Shown here piece by piece: positions 8,626 through 16,059 of a stretch of DNA of 64,000 nucleotides. Both the position numbers and the translations under genes were made by a program. Source of the DNA: Cupriavidus oxalaticus (GTDB taxonomy: Bacteria > Pseudomonadota > Gammaproteobacteria > Burkholderiales > Burkholderiaceae). Positions within the stretch are counted from its first letter, which is position 1; every line of letters starts with the position of its first letter. Where the stretch lies: assembly GCF_004768545.1 (NCBI RefSeq), contig NZ_CP038635.1, positions 3,311,501-3,375,500 of the forward strand, written 5' to 3'. Under the pieces are notes generated by a model. That model saw nothing but the letters and a program-made list of their open reading frames with translations, did no database searches and was not told the DNA's origin.

Positions 8626-8942
8626 GCGAGTCTCCTCGTAGCTGGGCCGGCAAGGCATGCAAATGCCATTTGCATGATGTCGCGTAGGCTTTCCCCGTGT
8701 TTGGTATAGATCTTCAATGACATGCACCGAGTCGAAGAACAAGGTGCATGCTCCTTCCTGACGTTCATTCTCCTTCTCTCCAGAATGACTAGCTCACGGT
8801 TGTACTCCATCCATCCCACCCGAGCCCGGGTGAGTAGGCCGAATACAGCGAGAAATCGGGCGTTCACGAGCATTTGGTCGACAGCGCTCTTAGCTTCCAC
8901 GAGGAGTCGCATCCTTAGGACAGAGGCTAGCCAGCGAGACAT
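8622..8942 (-). CDS. Small protein of unknown function in the DUF3987 cassette
   Basis: This 106-residue frame ends in an ATGA overlap with the start of the DUF3987 gene, which also provides that gene's ribosome binding site and suggests translational coupling. Its 5' end overlaps the previous gene by about 53 bases if the first ATG (8942) is used; ATGs at 8912 or 8873 would reduce or remove the overlap. The sequence is basic with a hydrophobic, probably helical N-terminal half and no domain I recognise. Position and coupling argue that it is a real gene. Confidence 0.5.
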   Translation of the reverse strand: MSRWLASVLRMRLLVEAKSAVDQMLVNARFLAVFGLLTRARVGWMEYNRELVILERRRMNVRKEHAPCSSTRCMSLKIYTKHGESLRDIMQMAFACLAGPATRRLA

Positions 8943-9276
8943 TCCCTACAGGTTTCGCGGCGTCGCTTGATGCCGGCAAGACGGAACCGCAACAATTACA
9001 ACGGACGTTCTCGCCCTTCTCCGTACGCTGTTTGCGCTCGCTCTCAAGCAGCGAGCGGAAGCCGCCGATGGAGAGAAACAATCCCATACTGGACAAATGA
9101 GCCAAGATCGCTTTCTGCGGCACTTGGCGGCCTAATGCGCGCTCGATTGCTGGGTACAGCTTCTTGAATAAACCCGCTTTTTGCTGCTGCTTGCCCGGCT
9201 GTAGTGCATTCAGCTGTTCGATCAACTGTTCTGCATCCGCCAGTGTGATGCTGTCGGTGGTATTTTGAGGGTCCAT
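8890..9276 (-). CDS. Small putative DNA-binding protein with a C-terminal cysteine motif
   Basis: I start this 128-residue protein at the ATG at 9276 rather than at the frame limit 9384, because the longer version runs into the AlpA-like gene and its extra residues look random. The middle (LYPAIERALGRQVPQKAILAHL) has the pattern of short helix-turn-helix proteins seen on plasmids and integrative elements, in which a helix with a basic or Gln tail precedes a recognition helix. A CNCC cluster and a later Cys near the C-terminus could bind a metal. It is second in the minus-strand cassette, 68 bases after the AlpA-like gene. Role inferred: accessory or replication control. Confidence 0.55.
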   Translation of the reverse strand: MDPQNTTDSITLADAEQLIEQLNALQPGKQQQKAGLFKKLYPAIERALGRQVPQKAILAHLSSMGLFLSIGGFRSLLESERKQRTEKGENVRCNCCGSVLPASSDAAKPVGNVSLASLCPKDATPRGS

Positions 9277-9344
9277 CGTTGATTTCTCGTGCAGGTATGT
9301 TGGCAGCCTGATACGGCGCTCTTGATTACAGTAGGCCGCGTGCC

Positions 9345-9644
9345 CTAGCGGTTGATTAGCTGCTCGACTGCGTCGGCAGGCCACAGCAACCGGCGATTCG
9401 GCAGCTTGACCGGACGCAGTTGGAAATAGCTGCCGGTCTGCGAGTAGCGCTTCCGGATCGACTGGGCGCTCATACCCAGTGCCGTGGCGAGTTCTTCCGT
9501 CGTCAGGAGGCGATCGCTCGCGCGGTCGACTGCGGGGCGCCGCGCAAGCGACGTGCTGCAGGCATGTTGGGGATGCTTGGGCGGCTCGGCGTCGGAACCG
9601 GCGCGATCAAAAATCCGTGTCGGCGGATGCGGGTTGACAGACAT
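9345..9644 (-). CDS. AlpA-like helix-turn-helix regulator / excisionase-like protein
   Basis: The 99-residue product has an N-terminal tail of about 45 Pro/Arg-rich residues followed by a MerR-type winged HTH of the AlpA/HTH_17 kind (LLTTEELATALGMSAQSIRK, ending LPNRRLLWPADAVEQL). AlpA-type proteins switch on integrase or excision genes, or act as recombination directionality factors, in prophages, satellites and integrative elements. AGGAGC about seven bases before the ATG at 9644 supports the start. It is first in the cassette reading toward DUF3987 and faces the divergent gene at 9740 across a palindrome-rich control region, so it may autoregulate. Confidence 0.8.
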   Translation of the reverse strand: MSVNPHPPTRIFDRAGSDAEPPKHPQHACSTSLARRPAVDRASDRLLTTEELATALGMSAQSIRKRYSQTGSYFQLRPVKLPNRRLLWPADAVEQLINR

Positions 9645-9660
9645 TGCTGTGCTCCTAGGT

Positions 9661-9706
9661 CATGGAGGAAAGTGGCTCCATGCTAAGGAATTGATCGCCG
9701 TCGATC
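9661..9706. promoter_or_regulatory. Divergent control region with two palindromes
   Basis: CATGGAG (9661-9667) and CTCCATG (9676-9682) form a perfect 7-bp inverted repeat with an 8-bp spacer, 17 bases upstream of the AlpA-like start. GATCG-CCGT-CGATC (9693-9706) is a second perfect palindrome closer to the divergent gene. A TATACT at 9709-9714 is a possible -10 box for the plus-strand gene, without a good -35. The arrangement suggests operators for a small HTH regulator; which protein binds is not shown. Confidence 0.5.
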
Positions 9707-9739
9707 GATATACTCTTGGGAAGCCCTTGGACGGAATAA

Positions 9740-10726
9740 ATGACGCAACGGAAAGTTGACAACTCCCTGTACACCCACCTCAAGAGCGTCATCAATCAGG
9801 CGCTCCCCCTGGAGTACGCCATCCGAGCGGCAAGAGAGACGAACCTTCACGAGCTTGAACAACTTTCGGAAATTGATCTGAGAATCAGGCAACACTGGAT
9901 CGCCCTTGGTGCGAGTGAAGCCGAAATCGACGCGGAATCCCTGATGGATGTTGCTTGGGACATGATCCAGATCGGTTTTCCACTGATGCGTAGGCACGGG
10001 CGGCTGTACCCGACCCGCGAGTTCGACGAGCTTATTGGTCGCGGCATGCACGATATGCAAAAGATCTTTCGCGCGGATGCCAGACAATTCATCATCCCGG
10101 CTTCTCGCTACTTCCGGGTGTGCGACCTACTGCGGGGAAACGATATTCTAGGGCTCCTCAAAACTGTCGCCAGCTGCCTACGGGATGCGAGAAGCATTGA
10201 CGCGCCAAGTGAAATTGAGCTGGAAAGATTCGTGCGTGGGATCCGCGAGCCTATTCATCTCCATCCCGGAATCGATTACGTTCTCCGTGCGCGCAGGAAA
10301 GGGGAGCGAACGGTGACCTGCTTCGGCATCGATTTGGACCCGGAAATCGAGTTTTCCATCCCGGACTTGAAGCGTCAAATCAGAGAGTTTCTTTACCAGT
10401 ATGCGGCGTTCAGACAGTCCGGCCGCCCACGCGATCGGAATGCATCTGAGTTGCTTAACGAACTCTTAGATGACGAGATGTTCGGCCGCGCCGCTAACCA
10501 TCAGGTATCCCGGCTCGATGGGTATATGAGCATCCTGTCCGGCTTGTACTGCTGGGACCTCGTCCAGCGATATCGCCAGGAGGGAAGGAAGTCCTTCCTC
10601 GGTGATGCCATCGCACACACTCAAGAGATTTACCCCAAGAGTAGCCGGGAAGTCGACGACCAAGCCATCAGAAAGAACTATTACACCGTGCGGGAAGCGA
10701 TCAAGAAGGTGCCATTCGCACCGTAA
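9740..10726 (+). CDS. Protein of unknown function, divergent from the AlpA-like regulator
   Basis: The 328-residue soluble protein matches nothing I can name. It looks helical throughout, with charged amphipathic stretches. Near residue 200 it has an acidic patch (DLDPEIEF) and it ends with SREVDDQAIRKNYYTVREAI, which resembles the last helices of a DNA-binding or replication-associated domain. GGACGGA lies 7-8 bases before the ATG at 9740. The frame has no internal weakness and is transcribed away from the mobile cassette, so it is probably island cargo or a second regulatory arm. Confidence 0.75.
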   Translation: MTQRKVDNSLYTHLKSVINQALPLEYAIRAARETNLHELEQLSEIDLRIRQHWIALGASEAEIDAESLMDVAWDMIQIGFPLMRRHGRLYPTREFDELIGRGMHDMQKIFRADARQFIIPASRYFRVCDLLRGNDILGLLKTVASCLRDARSIDAPSEIELERFVRGIREPIHLHPGIDYVLRARRKGERTVTCFGIDLDPEIEFSIPDLKRQIREFLYQYAAFRQSGRPRDRNASELLNELLDDEMFGRAANHQVSRLDGYMSILSGLYCWDLVQRYRQEGRKSFLGDAIAHTQEIYPKSSREVDDQAIRKNYYTVREAIKKVPFAP

Positions 10727-10950
10727 TTGCGAAGGTCTCGCAGCAGAGCCAAAGCACGGAAATTGCTGCGCATTCCATCACCCGCTCCCCGCAAGTGGAT
10801 GGGTGTCTGGCCAAACTGAGATGCTCACCGCGCAAGCGCATAGCCGTCCCTGGAGAGGAAAGGAACACCCCTGCAAGGAATCAAGAATGCGCGTCAGAGG
10901 CAAGGGCAAGGTGGGTGTTCGTTTGCCGTGACGTCGCCAAGCGCCGCAGT

Positions 10951-11820
10951 TCAGAAGTTGTAGCTGATCGCGCCCTGATTCTCCGTGATGGAGCGGTTCG
11001 CCAGAAGCTTGGCGATGATCGCCTCGACCTCGCGCTCGGCGAGATCGTGCGCCTTGAACATAGCCTTGATGTGCTTGGCAAGTGTCGACCGGCGCCGAGG
11101 CCTGGCAGGCTTGCGAGATCTCGCCAAGATCTCGCGGGCACGATCGGCGCTGGGCCCGTTGCCGCCTGCGGCTGTTTTCCCCAAGGCGATTGCTTTTACC
11201 GTGCCCTTTGACGCGCTCGTTGGCGCGCCTTTGGTCGCGGCTGCCTTCTCAGGCTTGGCGGGCTTGCCTCGTATCAAAGATTTGACAGGGATCAAGCTCG
11301 GGGTCGTAGCCGTCGGCTCCTTCTCCGGGGGTGCAGCCAGTGACTGCAGCGTTGGTGGCATTGGCGCCGCTTCAAGCTTGGTCACGGACAATTCAACCGT
11401 CAGGCTTGGCACCTGTGGCGCGTCGGCGTCAAATGGCGCCGCGAGACGGCTCGTCGAGCCAAAGGCCTCCTCGAGCGTTGCCACCCTTCGGGCCGACACG
11501 CCCGCATCGACGTTGAGCCATGCGAGCAGCGGGTCGAAGCCCTTGTCCTTGGAGAGAACGACCACCGGTCCCTTTTCGCCGGCCTCGACCATCCGGCCGA
11601 GCTCGAAGGCGATGTGGAAGTCGAGCGCATTGGGCCCAGCGCCGCTCGCTCGCACCCAGCGCGCCTTGTCGCCAAGGGCATGCAGCCCCATCGCTAACTC
11701 GATCGGAACCTTCCTCTGGCTTTCGCCAGCGAAGACTGTCAAGCGAGCATCGCCCAAGCGTGCAAAATCAATCGACTGGACATTCTCGAAGTCGACAAGC
11801 ACAACACCCCCTTGACCCAT
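10951..11820 (-). CDS. PIN/NYN-like nuclease with C-terminal winged-helix-like domain
   Basis: The N-terminal ~110 residues match PIN-like (NYN-type) ribonuclease folds. VVLVDFENVQ supplies Asp10 and Glu12, PNALDFHIAFELG supplies Asp67, and VVLSKDKGFDPLLAWL supplies Asp92 and Asp96, together a plausible two-metal acidic cluster. A Pro/Ala/Lys-rich linker (about 125-225) leads to a basic RKPARPRRRS stretch and a final ~45-residue domain (LAKHIKAMFKAHDLAEREVE...) with the look of an OST-HTH or winged helix. GGAGG sits ideally before the ATG at 11820. A nucleic-acid cleavage role is expected from family knowledge; the substrate is unknown. It stands alone on the minus strand beside the tRNA. Confidence 0.75.
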   Translation of the reverse strand: MGQGGVVLVDFENVQSIDFARLGDARLTVFAGESQRKVPIELAMGLHALGDKARWVRASGAGPNALDFHIAFELGRMVEAGEKGPVVVLSKDKGFDPLLAWLNVDAGVSARRVATLEEAFGSTSRLAAPFDADAPQVPSLTVELSVTKLEAAPMPPTLQSLAAPPEKEPTATTPSLIPVKSLIRGKPAKPEKAAATKGAPTSASKGTVKAIALGKTAAGGNGPSADRAREILARSRKPARPRRRSTLAKHIKAMFKAHDLAEREVEAIIAKLLANRSITENQGAISYNF

Positions 11821-12290
11821 ACTACCCTCCGATGTTGCCGGCCACCCACCGCTGAGCGGCGCCGAGCGCTCTTCTGCGACGTACGGCTCTGCGGCCGCCG
11901 GAGAAGTTTAGCCTAAAGGGTCTAAATAGCCACAGGGAAGCGGAGGACACACTGGAAGCCACACGGCCTAATGGCCCCCTTTCACCCCTCGTCGTTAGCG
12001 GCTGCCCAAGCTGCCGACCAAGGATTCAAGGCGTCCCTGTTACAGCATCCAGGGCTTCGACTTCCACATTCGCAACCGGACGGGGCGGCATCCCCATTGT
12101 GCTTTGCGGTGTGCCTACTTCACCAAAGTATCCGAGCGACTACAACGCCGACTCCTCGCATACCGGCAGCGCATCTAATGAAGGGTTGCGTCGACGTGAG
12201 CTAGCGACTTCGCGAAAGGAAGGTTGGGTGTCATTGGACGCGCGCCGAGGATTTCGACGCTGATCAACGTGGAGCAACGTTGACTGCAAA
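11821..12290. other. Gap between the PIN-like gene and the tRNA-proximal repeats
   Basis: No supported gene. A plus-strand frame ending at the TAA near 12178 reads for about 60 codons (...GFDFHIRNRTGRHPHCA...) and could be the tail of a decayed gene, but it begins after a stop codon and I cannot place it. An integrase would be expected in this position for a tRNA-targeted island, and I found no tyrosine-recombinase motif. Confidence 0.4.
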
Positions 12291-12312
12291 CGCCTACATG
12301 GCGCCTACACGG
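12291..12312. repeat. Two tandem 11-bp repeats close to the tRNA 3' end
   Basis: CGCCTACATGG (12291-12301) is followed directly by CGCCTACACGG (12302-12312), differing at one base. They lie 56 bases from the 3' end of the tRNA gene, where arm-type integrase sites of integrated elements are often found. The function is inferred from position only. Confidence 0.45.
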
Positions 12313-12321
12313 AACCCGTAA

Positions 12322-12361
12322 ATACAAAAGGGTTACAGGCATATCACCCGTAACCCTTTGA
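12322..12361 (-). terminator. Terminator downstream of tRNA-Thr
   Basis: AAAGGGTTAC (12327-12336) and GTAACCCTTT (12350-12359) form a perfect 10-bp stem with a 13-base loop. Reading from the minus strand it follows the tRNA and ends in TTTTGTATTT, an adequate U-tract. Confidence 0.7.
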
Positions 12362-12367
12362 ATTTTT

Positions 12368-12443
12368 TGGTGCCGGCTGCAGGACTCGAACCCGCCACCT
12401 GATGATTACAAATCAACTGCTCTACCTGATGAGCTAAGCCGGC
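12368..12443 (-). tRNA. tRNA-Thr (anticodon UGU)
   Basis: The minus strand reads as a complete 76-base tRNA: acceptor GCCGGCT pairing with AGCCGGC, D-arm GCTCATCAGGTAGAGC, a seven-base anticodon loop TTTGTAA with anticodon TGT, T-arm GGTTCGAGTCC, discriminator A, and an encoded CCA. The anticodon reads ACA (Thr). The accessory region ends at its 3' end, which makes it a likely integration site. Confidence 0.95.
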
Positions 12444-12495
12444 ATGTCTGGTGCAGACCGCGATTCTACTGCATCGCAGCCCACTTGGGGATGGC

Positions 12496-12984
12496 TTACT
12501 TCACCACCTTCAACGCTGGCTTCTTGCCGCCGATGCGAGGCACCGGGGGCGGCGTTTCGTCGTCGCCCGGGTCGGAGTCGGCGGTGGTGGCCGGGGTCTC
12601 GGCTTCCACCGGGGCCAGCTTGGGCGGCGGGTTGTTTTCGCGCTCGGTGGCGGCCTGCGTTTCCGGCACGCTGCGTTCGACCGGGAAGGCCATGCCCTGC
12701 CCGTTCTCGCGGGCGTAGATGGCCAGCACGTTCTCGACGGGAACGTCGATCTTGCGCGAGACACCGCCAAAGCGCGCACTGAAGGTGATCCACTCGTTAC
12801 CCATATCCAGGCCGCTAGTGGCGTCGAAGCTCACGTTGAGCACGATCTCGTTGTTCTTGACGAACTCGCGCGGCACGTTGGTGTTGGCATCGACGAACAC
12901 GGCGATGTACGGCGTGAAGCCGTTATCCGTGCACCACTCATAAATGGCGCGGATCAGGTAAGGCTTGGTGGAGGTTTCAGGCAT
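12496..12984 (-). CDS. sspB: ClpXP protease specificity-enhancing factor SspB
   Basis: The 162-residue protein is SspB, an adaptor that binds ssrA-tagged proteins from stalled ribosomes and delivers them to ClpXP. The N-terminal domain opens with the family phrase KPYLIRAIYEWCTDNGFTPY and contains the ssrA-binding beta-sandwich (residues about 5-110). A disordered acidic/Pro-rich linker follows, ending in the basic RIGGKKPALKVVK tail, which is the ClpX-docking XB motif. It sits 56 bases downstream of sspA, the usual sspA-sspB pair, and its 3' end faces the tRNA gene. Confidence 0.95.
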   Translation of the reverse strand: MPETSTKPYLIRAIYEWCTDNGFTPYIAVFVDANTNVPREFVKNNEIVLNVSFDATSGLDMGNEWITFSARFGGVSRKIDVPVENVLAIYARENGQGMAFPVERSVPETQAATERENNPPPKLAPVEAETPATTADSDPGDDETPPPVPRIGGKKPALKVVK

Positions 12985-13040
12985 TGTGCTTCCAGTGGCG
13001 CCGGGTGGCCCGAGGGCGGATGCCTTCGGGCCGGTGCCGA

Positions 13041-13652
13041 TTAGCGGCGCATCACCTTCTCGGAGGGGGTGAGCGCTTCGATGTACGCGGGACGGCTGAA
13101 AATGCGTTCAGCATACTTCAACAGCGGCGCGGCGTTTTTCGACAGCTCGATGCCGTAGTGGTCCAGGCGCCACAGCAGCGGCGCGATGGCGACGTCGAGC
13201 ATCGAGAACTCTTCGCCCAGCATGTACTTGTTCTTGACGAAGATCGGCGCGAGCTGCGTCAAACGGTCGCGGATCGCGGCGCGGGCGCGTTCGTGGTTCT
13301 TCTCCGCGGCCTTGCCCTTTTCGTTCTCGAGCGTGTACACGTGCGTGAACAGTTCCTTTTCGAAATTGAACAGGAACAGTCGGGCACGGGCGCGCTGGAC
13401 CGGGTCGGCCGGCATCAGCTGCGGGTGCGGGAAGCGCTCGTCGATGTATTCGTTGATGATGTTCGACTCATACAGGATGAGGTCGCGCTCGACCAGGATG
13501 GGTACCTGGCCGTAGGGGTTCATCACCGAAATATCTTCGGGCTTGTTGAACAGGTCGACGTCGCGGATTTCAAAATCCATGCCCTTTTCGAACAGGACAA
13601 GGCGGCAACGTTGGGAAAACGGGCAAGTCGTACCCGAATACAACACCATCAT
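13041..13652 (-). CDS. sspA: Stringent starvation protein A (GST-fold RNA polymerase-associated)
   Basis: I start this 203-residue protein at the first of two adjacent ATGs (13652), preceded by AAGGA; the frame is open to 13952 but the extra residues are not SspA-like. It has the glutathione-transferase fold without GST activity: a thioredoxin-like N-terminus (MVLYSGTTCPFSQRCRLVLF), the VPILVERDLILYESNIINEY helix region, and an all-helical C-terminal domain. SspA binds RNA polymerase and alters transcription during starvation and stress. It lies between petC and sspB, as in many betaproteobacteria. The terminator at 13787-13835 separates it from petC. Confidence 0.95.
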   Translation of the reverse strand: MMVLYSGTTCPFSQRCRLVLFEKGMDFEIRDVDLFNKPEDISVMNPYGQVPILVERDLILYESNIINEYIDERFPHPQLMPADPVQRARARLFLFNFEKELFTHVYTLENEKGKAAEKNHERARAAIRDRLTQLAPIFVKNKYMLGEEFSMLDVAIAPLLWRLDHYGIELSKNAAPLLKYAERIFSRPAYIEALTPSEKVMRR

Positions 13653-13786
13653 GGTTGGATTCCTTGGGCTTAGCCGGAGCTGGGTCGGACGGTAAGGTCT
13701 GCCATTCTGCCAAAAGCGGACACCGAAAAGCAAATAAGTGGCATTTAATCCACTTACCCCGGCATATTTCATCACCCTGGCACAAT

Positions 13787-13835
13787 GAAAAAGGCCAGAG
13801 CGATGCTGCCTTCGCAACGTCCGCATCTGGCCTTC
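13787..13835 (-). terminator. Terminator after petC
   Basis: On the minus strand AAGGCCAGATGCG pairs with CGCTCTGGCCTT across a longer loop and is followed by TTTTTC. It closes the petABC operon before sspA. Confidence 0.75.
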
Positions 13836-13873
13836 GGCGTGGCTGCCCGCCTCCGGGCCGCCACCAGCAAGAC

Positions 13874-14617
13874 TTACTTCACATCCTTCCAGTAGGCCGC
13901 GTTCAGGCGCCATGCAAAGACGGTGAATATGCCCAGGAACAGCAGCACCCACACGCCAAGGCGCTTGCGGTGATTCTGCGCGGGTTCTGCCATCCAGTCG
14001 AGGAAGCCGACCAGGTCGGCGGTGGCCTGGTCATATTCGACCTTGCTCATCTTGCCCTGGCTCAGTTGCTCGAAGCCGGCGAACTTGTGCACCTTCTCGC
14101 CATGCTCTTCCACTTCCGTAAACTTGGCGGCGCGCTGGCCCTGCAGTTCCCACAGCACGTGCGGCATGCCGACGCTCGGGAACACGAGGTTGTTCCAGCC
14201 CGTCGCGCGGCTGTCGTCACGGTAGAAGGTGCGCAGGTAGGTATAGAGCCAGTCGTCGCCGCGGGCACGCGCGATCACTGACAGGTCCGGCGGTTGCGCG
14301 CCGAAGAAGGCCTTGGCTTCCTTCGGCTGCATGGCGATGGTCATGGTCTCGCCAACCTTGTCCGCTGTGAACAGCAGGTTCTGGCGGATCTGGTCGTCGG
14401 TGAGGCCGATGTCCTTGAGCCGGTTGTAGCGCATCATCGATGCGCCGTGGCAGTTCAGGCAGTAGTTGACGAACAGCTTGGCGCCGCGCTGCAGCGACGA
14501 CAGGTCGGCAGTGTTCACCGGTGCCGGCTCCAGCGGGAAGCCTCCCTCTGATGCCATGGCGGGCGCGCCGGCAAAGCAGGCGCCGGCCAGCGCGATGATC
14601 GAAAGCAGCTTTTTCAT
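13874..14617 (-). CDS. petC: Ubiquinol-cytochrome c reductase, cytochrome c1 subunit
   Basis: The 247-residue protein begins with a signal peptide ending near PAMASEGG, followed by the c-type heme site CLNCH at about residues 53-57. The second heme ligand is likely a Met in the central region (VFPSVGMPHVLWELQG is the typical c1 segment). A C-terminal membrane anchor (LGVWVLLFLGIFTVFAWRL) ends with YWKDVK. Cytochrome c1 takes electrons from the Rieske protein and passes them to soluble cytochrome c on the periplasmic side of complex III. It is third in the petA-petB-petC operon, 36 bases after petB. Confidence 0.97.
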   Translation of the reverse strand: MKKLLSIIALAGACFAGAPAMASEGGFPLEPAPVNTADLSSLQRGAKLFVNYCLNCHGASMMRYNRLKDIGLTDDQIRQNLLFTADKVGETMTIAMQPKEAKAFFGAQPPDLSVIARARGDDWLYTYLRTFYRDDSRATGWNNLVFPSVGMPHVLWELQGQRAAKFTEVEEHGEKVHKFAGFEQLSQGKMSKVEYDQATADLVGFLDWMAEPAQNHRKRLGVWVLLFLGIFTVFAWRLNAAYWKDVK

Positions 14618-14653
14618 CTTGTGTCCTTGTGCTCTTGTCGGGGTTCGCGTCGC

Positions 14654-16057
14654 TCAGTGCGGGTGGAACGTGACACGCTCAGGCACCGGCTTGAACTCGC
14701 CGGCACGGCTCCACAGCGGCATGGTCAGGAAGAAGGCGAAGTACAGCAGCGTACCGAGCTGCGAAACCTTCTCACCAACCGGCGACGGCGGTTGCACGCC
14801 GAGATAGCCGAGCACCAGGAACACCACCACAAAGACGATCAGGATGGACTTGTGGAAAGCGGGACGATAGCGGATGGACTTGACCGGCGAGCAGTCCAGC
14901 CACGGCAGGAAGAACAGGATCACGACCGAGCCGCCCATCACCAGCACGCCCCAGAACTTGGCGTCGATGAAGTAGAAGCCCACGGCCAGGATCACGGCGA
15001 TGGCAATCGCACCGATCTTGACGCGTGCGTCCTTGCTGCGCAGGAACACCATGCCGAGCAGCAGCGCGAAGAACACCCACAGGATCGGCAGGAAGTTCGA
15101 CGTGGTGGCACGCAGCATCGAGTAGAACGGCGTGAAGTACCAGACCGGCGCGATATGCGGCGGAGTCTTCAGCGGGTCAGCCGGGAAGAAGTTGTTATGC
15201 TCCAGGAAATAGCCGCCCACTTCCGGGAAGAAGAAGATCACCGCCGAGAAGATGATCAGGAAGCCGGCAACGCCCAGCGTGTCGTGCACCGAGTAGTACG
15301 GGTGGAAGGGGATGCCATCCAGCGGCACGCCGTTCTCGTCCTTCTTGGTCTTGATCTCGACGCCGTCCGGGTTGTTCGAGCCCACTTCGTGCAGCGCGAT
15401 GATGTGCGCGATCACCAGGGCCAGCAGCACCAGCGGCACCGCGATGACGTGGAACGAGAAGAAGCGGTTCAGCGTGGCATCGCTCACCACGTAGTCGCCG
15501 CGGATGAACAGCGACAGGTCCTGGCCGATCACGGGAATCGCCGAGAAAAGGTTCACGATCACCTGCGCGCCCCAGTACGACATCTGGCCCCACGGCAGCA
15601 GGTAGCCCATGAAGGCTTCCGCCATCAGGCACAGGAAGATCAGGCAGCCGAAGATCCAGACCAGTTCACGCGGCTTGCGGTACGAACCGTACAGCAGCCC
15701 GCGGAACATATGCAGGTAGACCACGACAAAGAAGGCCGAGGCGCCGGTCGAATGCATGTAGCGCACCAGCCAGCCCCACGGGACTTCGCGCATGATGTAT
15801 TCCACGCTGGCGAAGGCCACGGGAATGCCGGCGGCGTTGAGCGTGCCGTCCGGCTTGTAGTTCATCACCAGGAAAATACCCGTGACGATCTGAATCACCA
15901 GCACCAGCAGCGCCAGCGAACCGAAGAAGTACCAGAAGTTGAAGTTCTTCGGCGCGTAGTACTTGGAAAGGTGGTCTTCCCACAGTTGCGTTGCCGGGAA
16001 ACGGGCGTCGATCCAGCCCATCAGGCCGGTCGTCTTGACTTGTTTTTCGGCCGCCAT
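14654..16057 (-). CDS. petB: Ubiquinol-cytochrome c reductase, cytochrome b subunit
   Basis: This 467-residue integral membrane protein is the core of the bc1 complex, carrying hemes bL and bH and the two quinone sites of the Q cycle. Helix B holds HSTGASAFFVVVYLHMFRGL (first His ligands), helix D holds NRFFSFHVIAVPLVLLALVIAH (second pair), and a PEW-type segment is replaced by PHIAPVWYFTPFYSMLR as in many proteobacteria. The C-terminal part has additional helices ending ERVTFHPH. It is translated between petA and petC, two bases after the petA stop. Confidence 0.97.
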   Translation of the reverse strand: MAAEKQVKTTGLMGWIDARFPATQLWEDHLSKYYAPKNFNFWYFFGSLALLVLVIQIVTGIFLVMNYKPDGTLNAAGIPVAFASVEYIMREVPWGWLVRYMHSTGASAFFVVVYLHMFRGLLYGSYRKPRELVWIFGCLIFLCLMAEAFMGYLLPWGQMSYWGAQVIVNLFSAIPVIGQDLSLFIRGDYVVSDATLNRFFSFHVIAVPLVLLALVIAHIIALHEVGSNNPDGVEIKTKKDENGVPLDGIPFHPYYSVHDTLGVAGFLIIFSAVIFFFPEVGGYFLEHNNFFPADPLKTPPHIAPVWYFTPFYSMLRATTSNFLPILWVFFALLLGMVFLRSKDARVKIGAIAIAVILAVGFYFIDAKFWGVLVMGGSVVILFFLPWLDCSPVKSIRYRPAFHKSILIVFVVVFLVLGYLGVQPPSPVGEKVSQLGTLLYFAFFLTMPLWSRAGEFKPVPERVTFHPH

Positions 16058-16059
16058 GA

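Noticed and set aside
12240..12280. CAACGT repeats near the tRNA as a CRISPR or iteron array
   Set aside because: Only two short, unequally spaced copies; no array structure.
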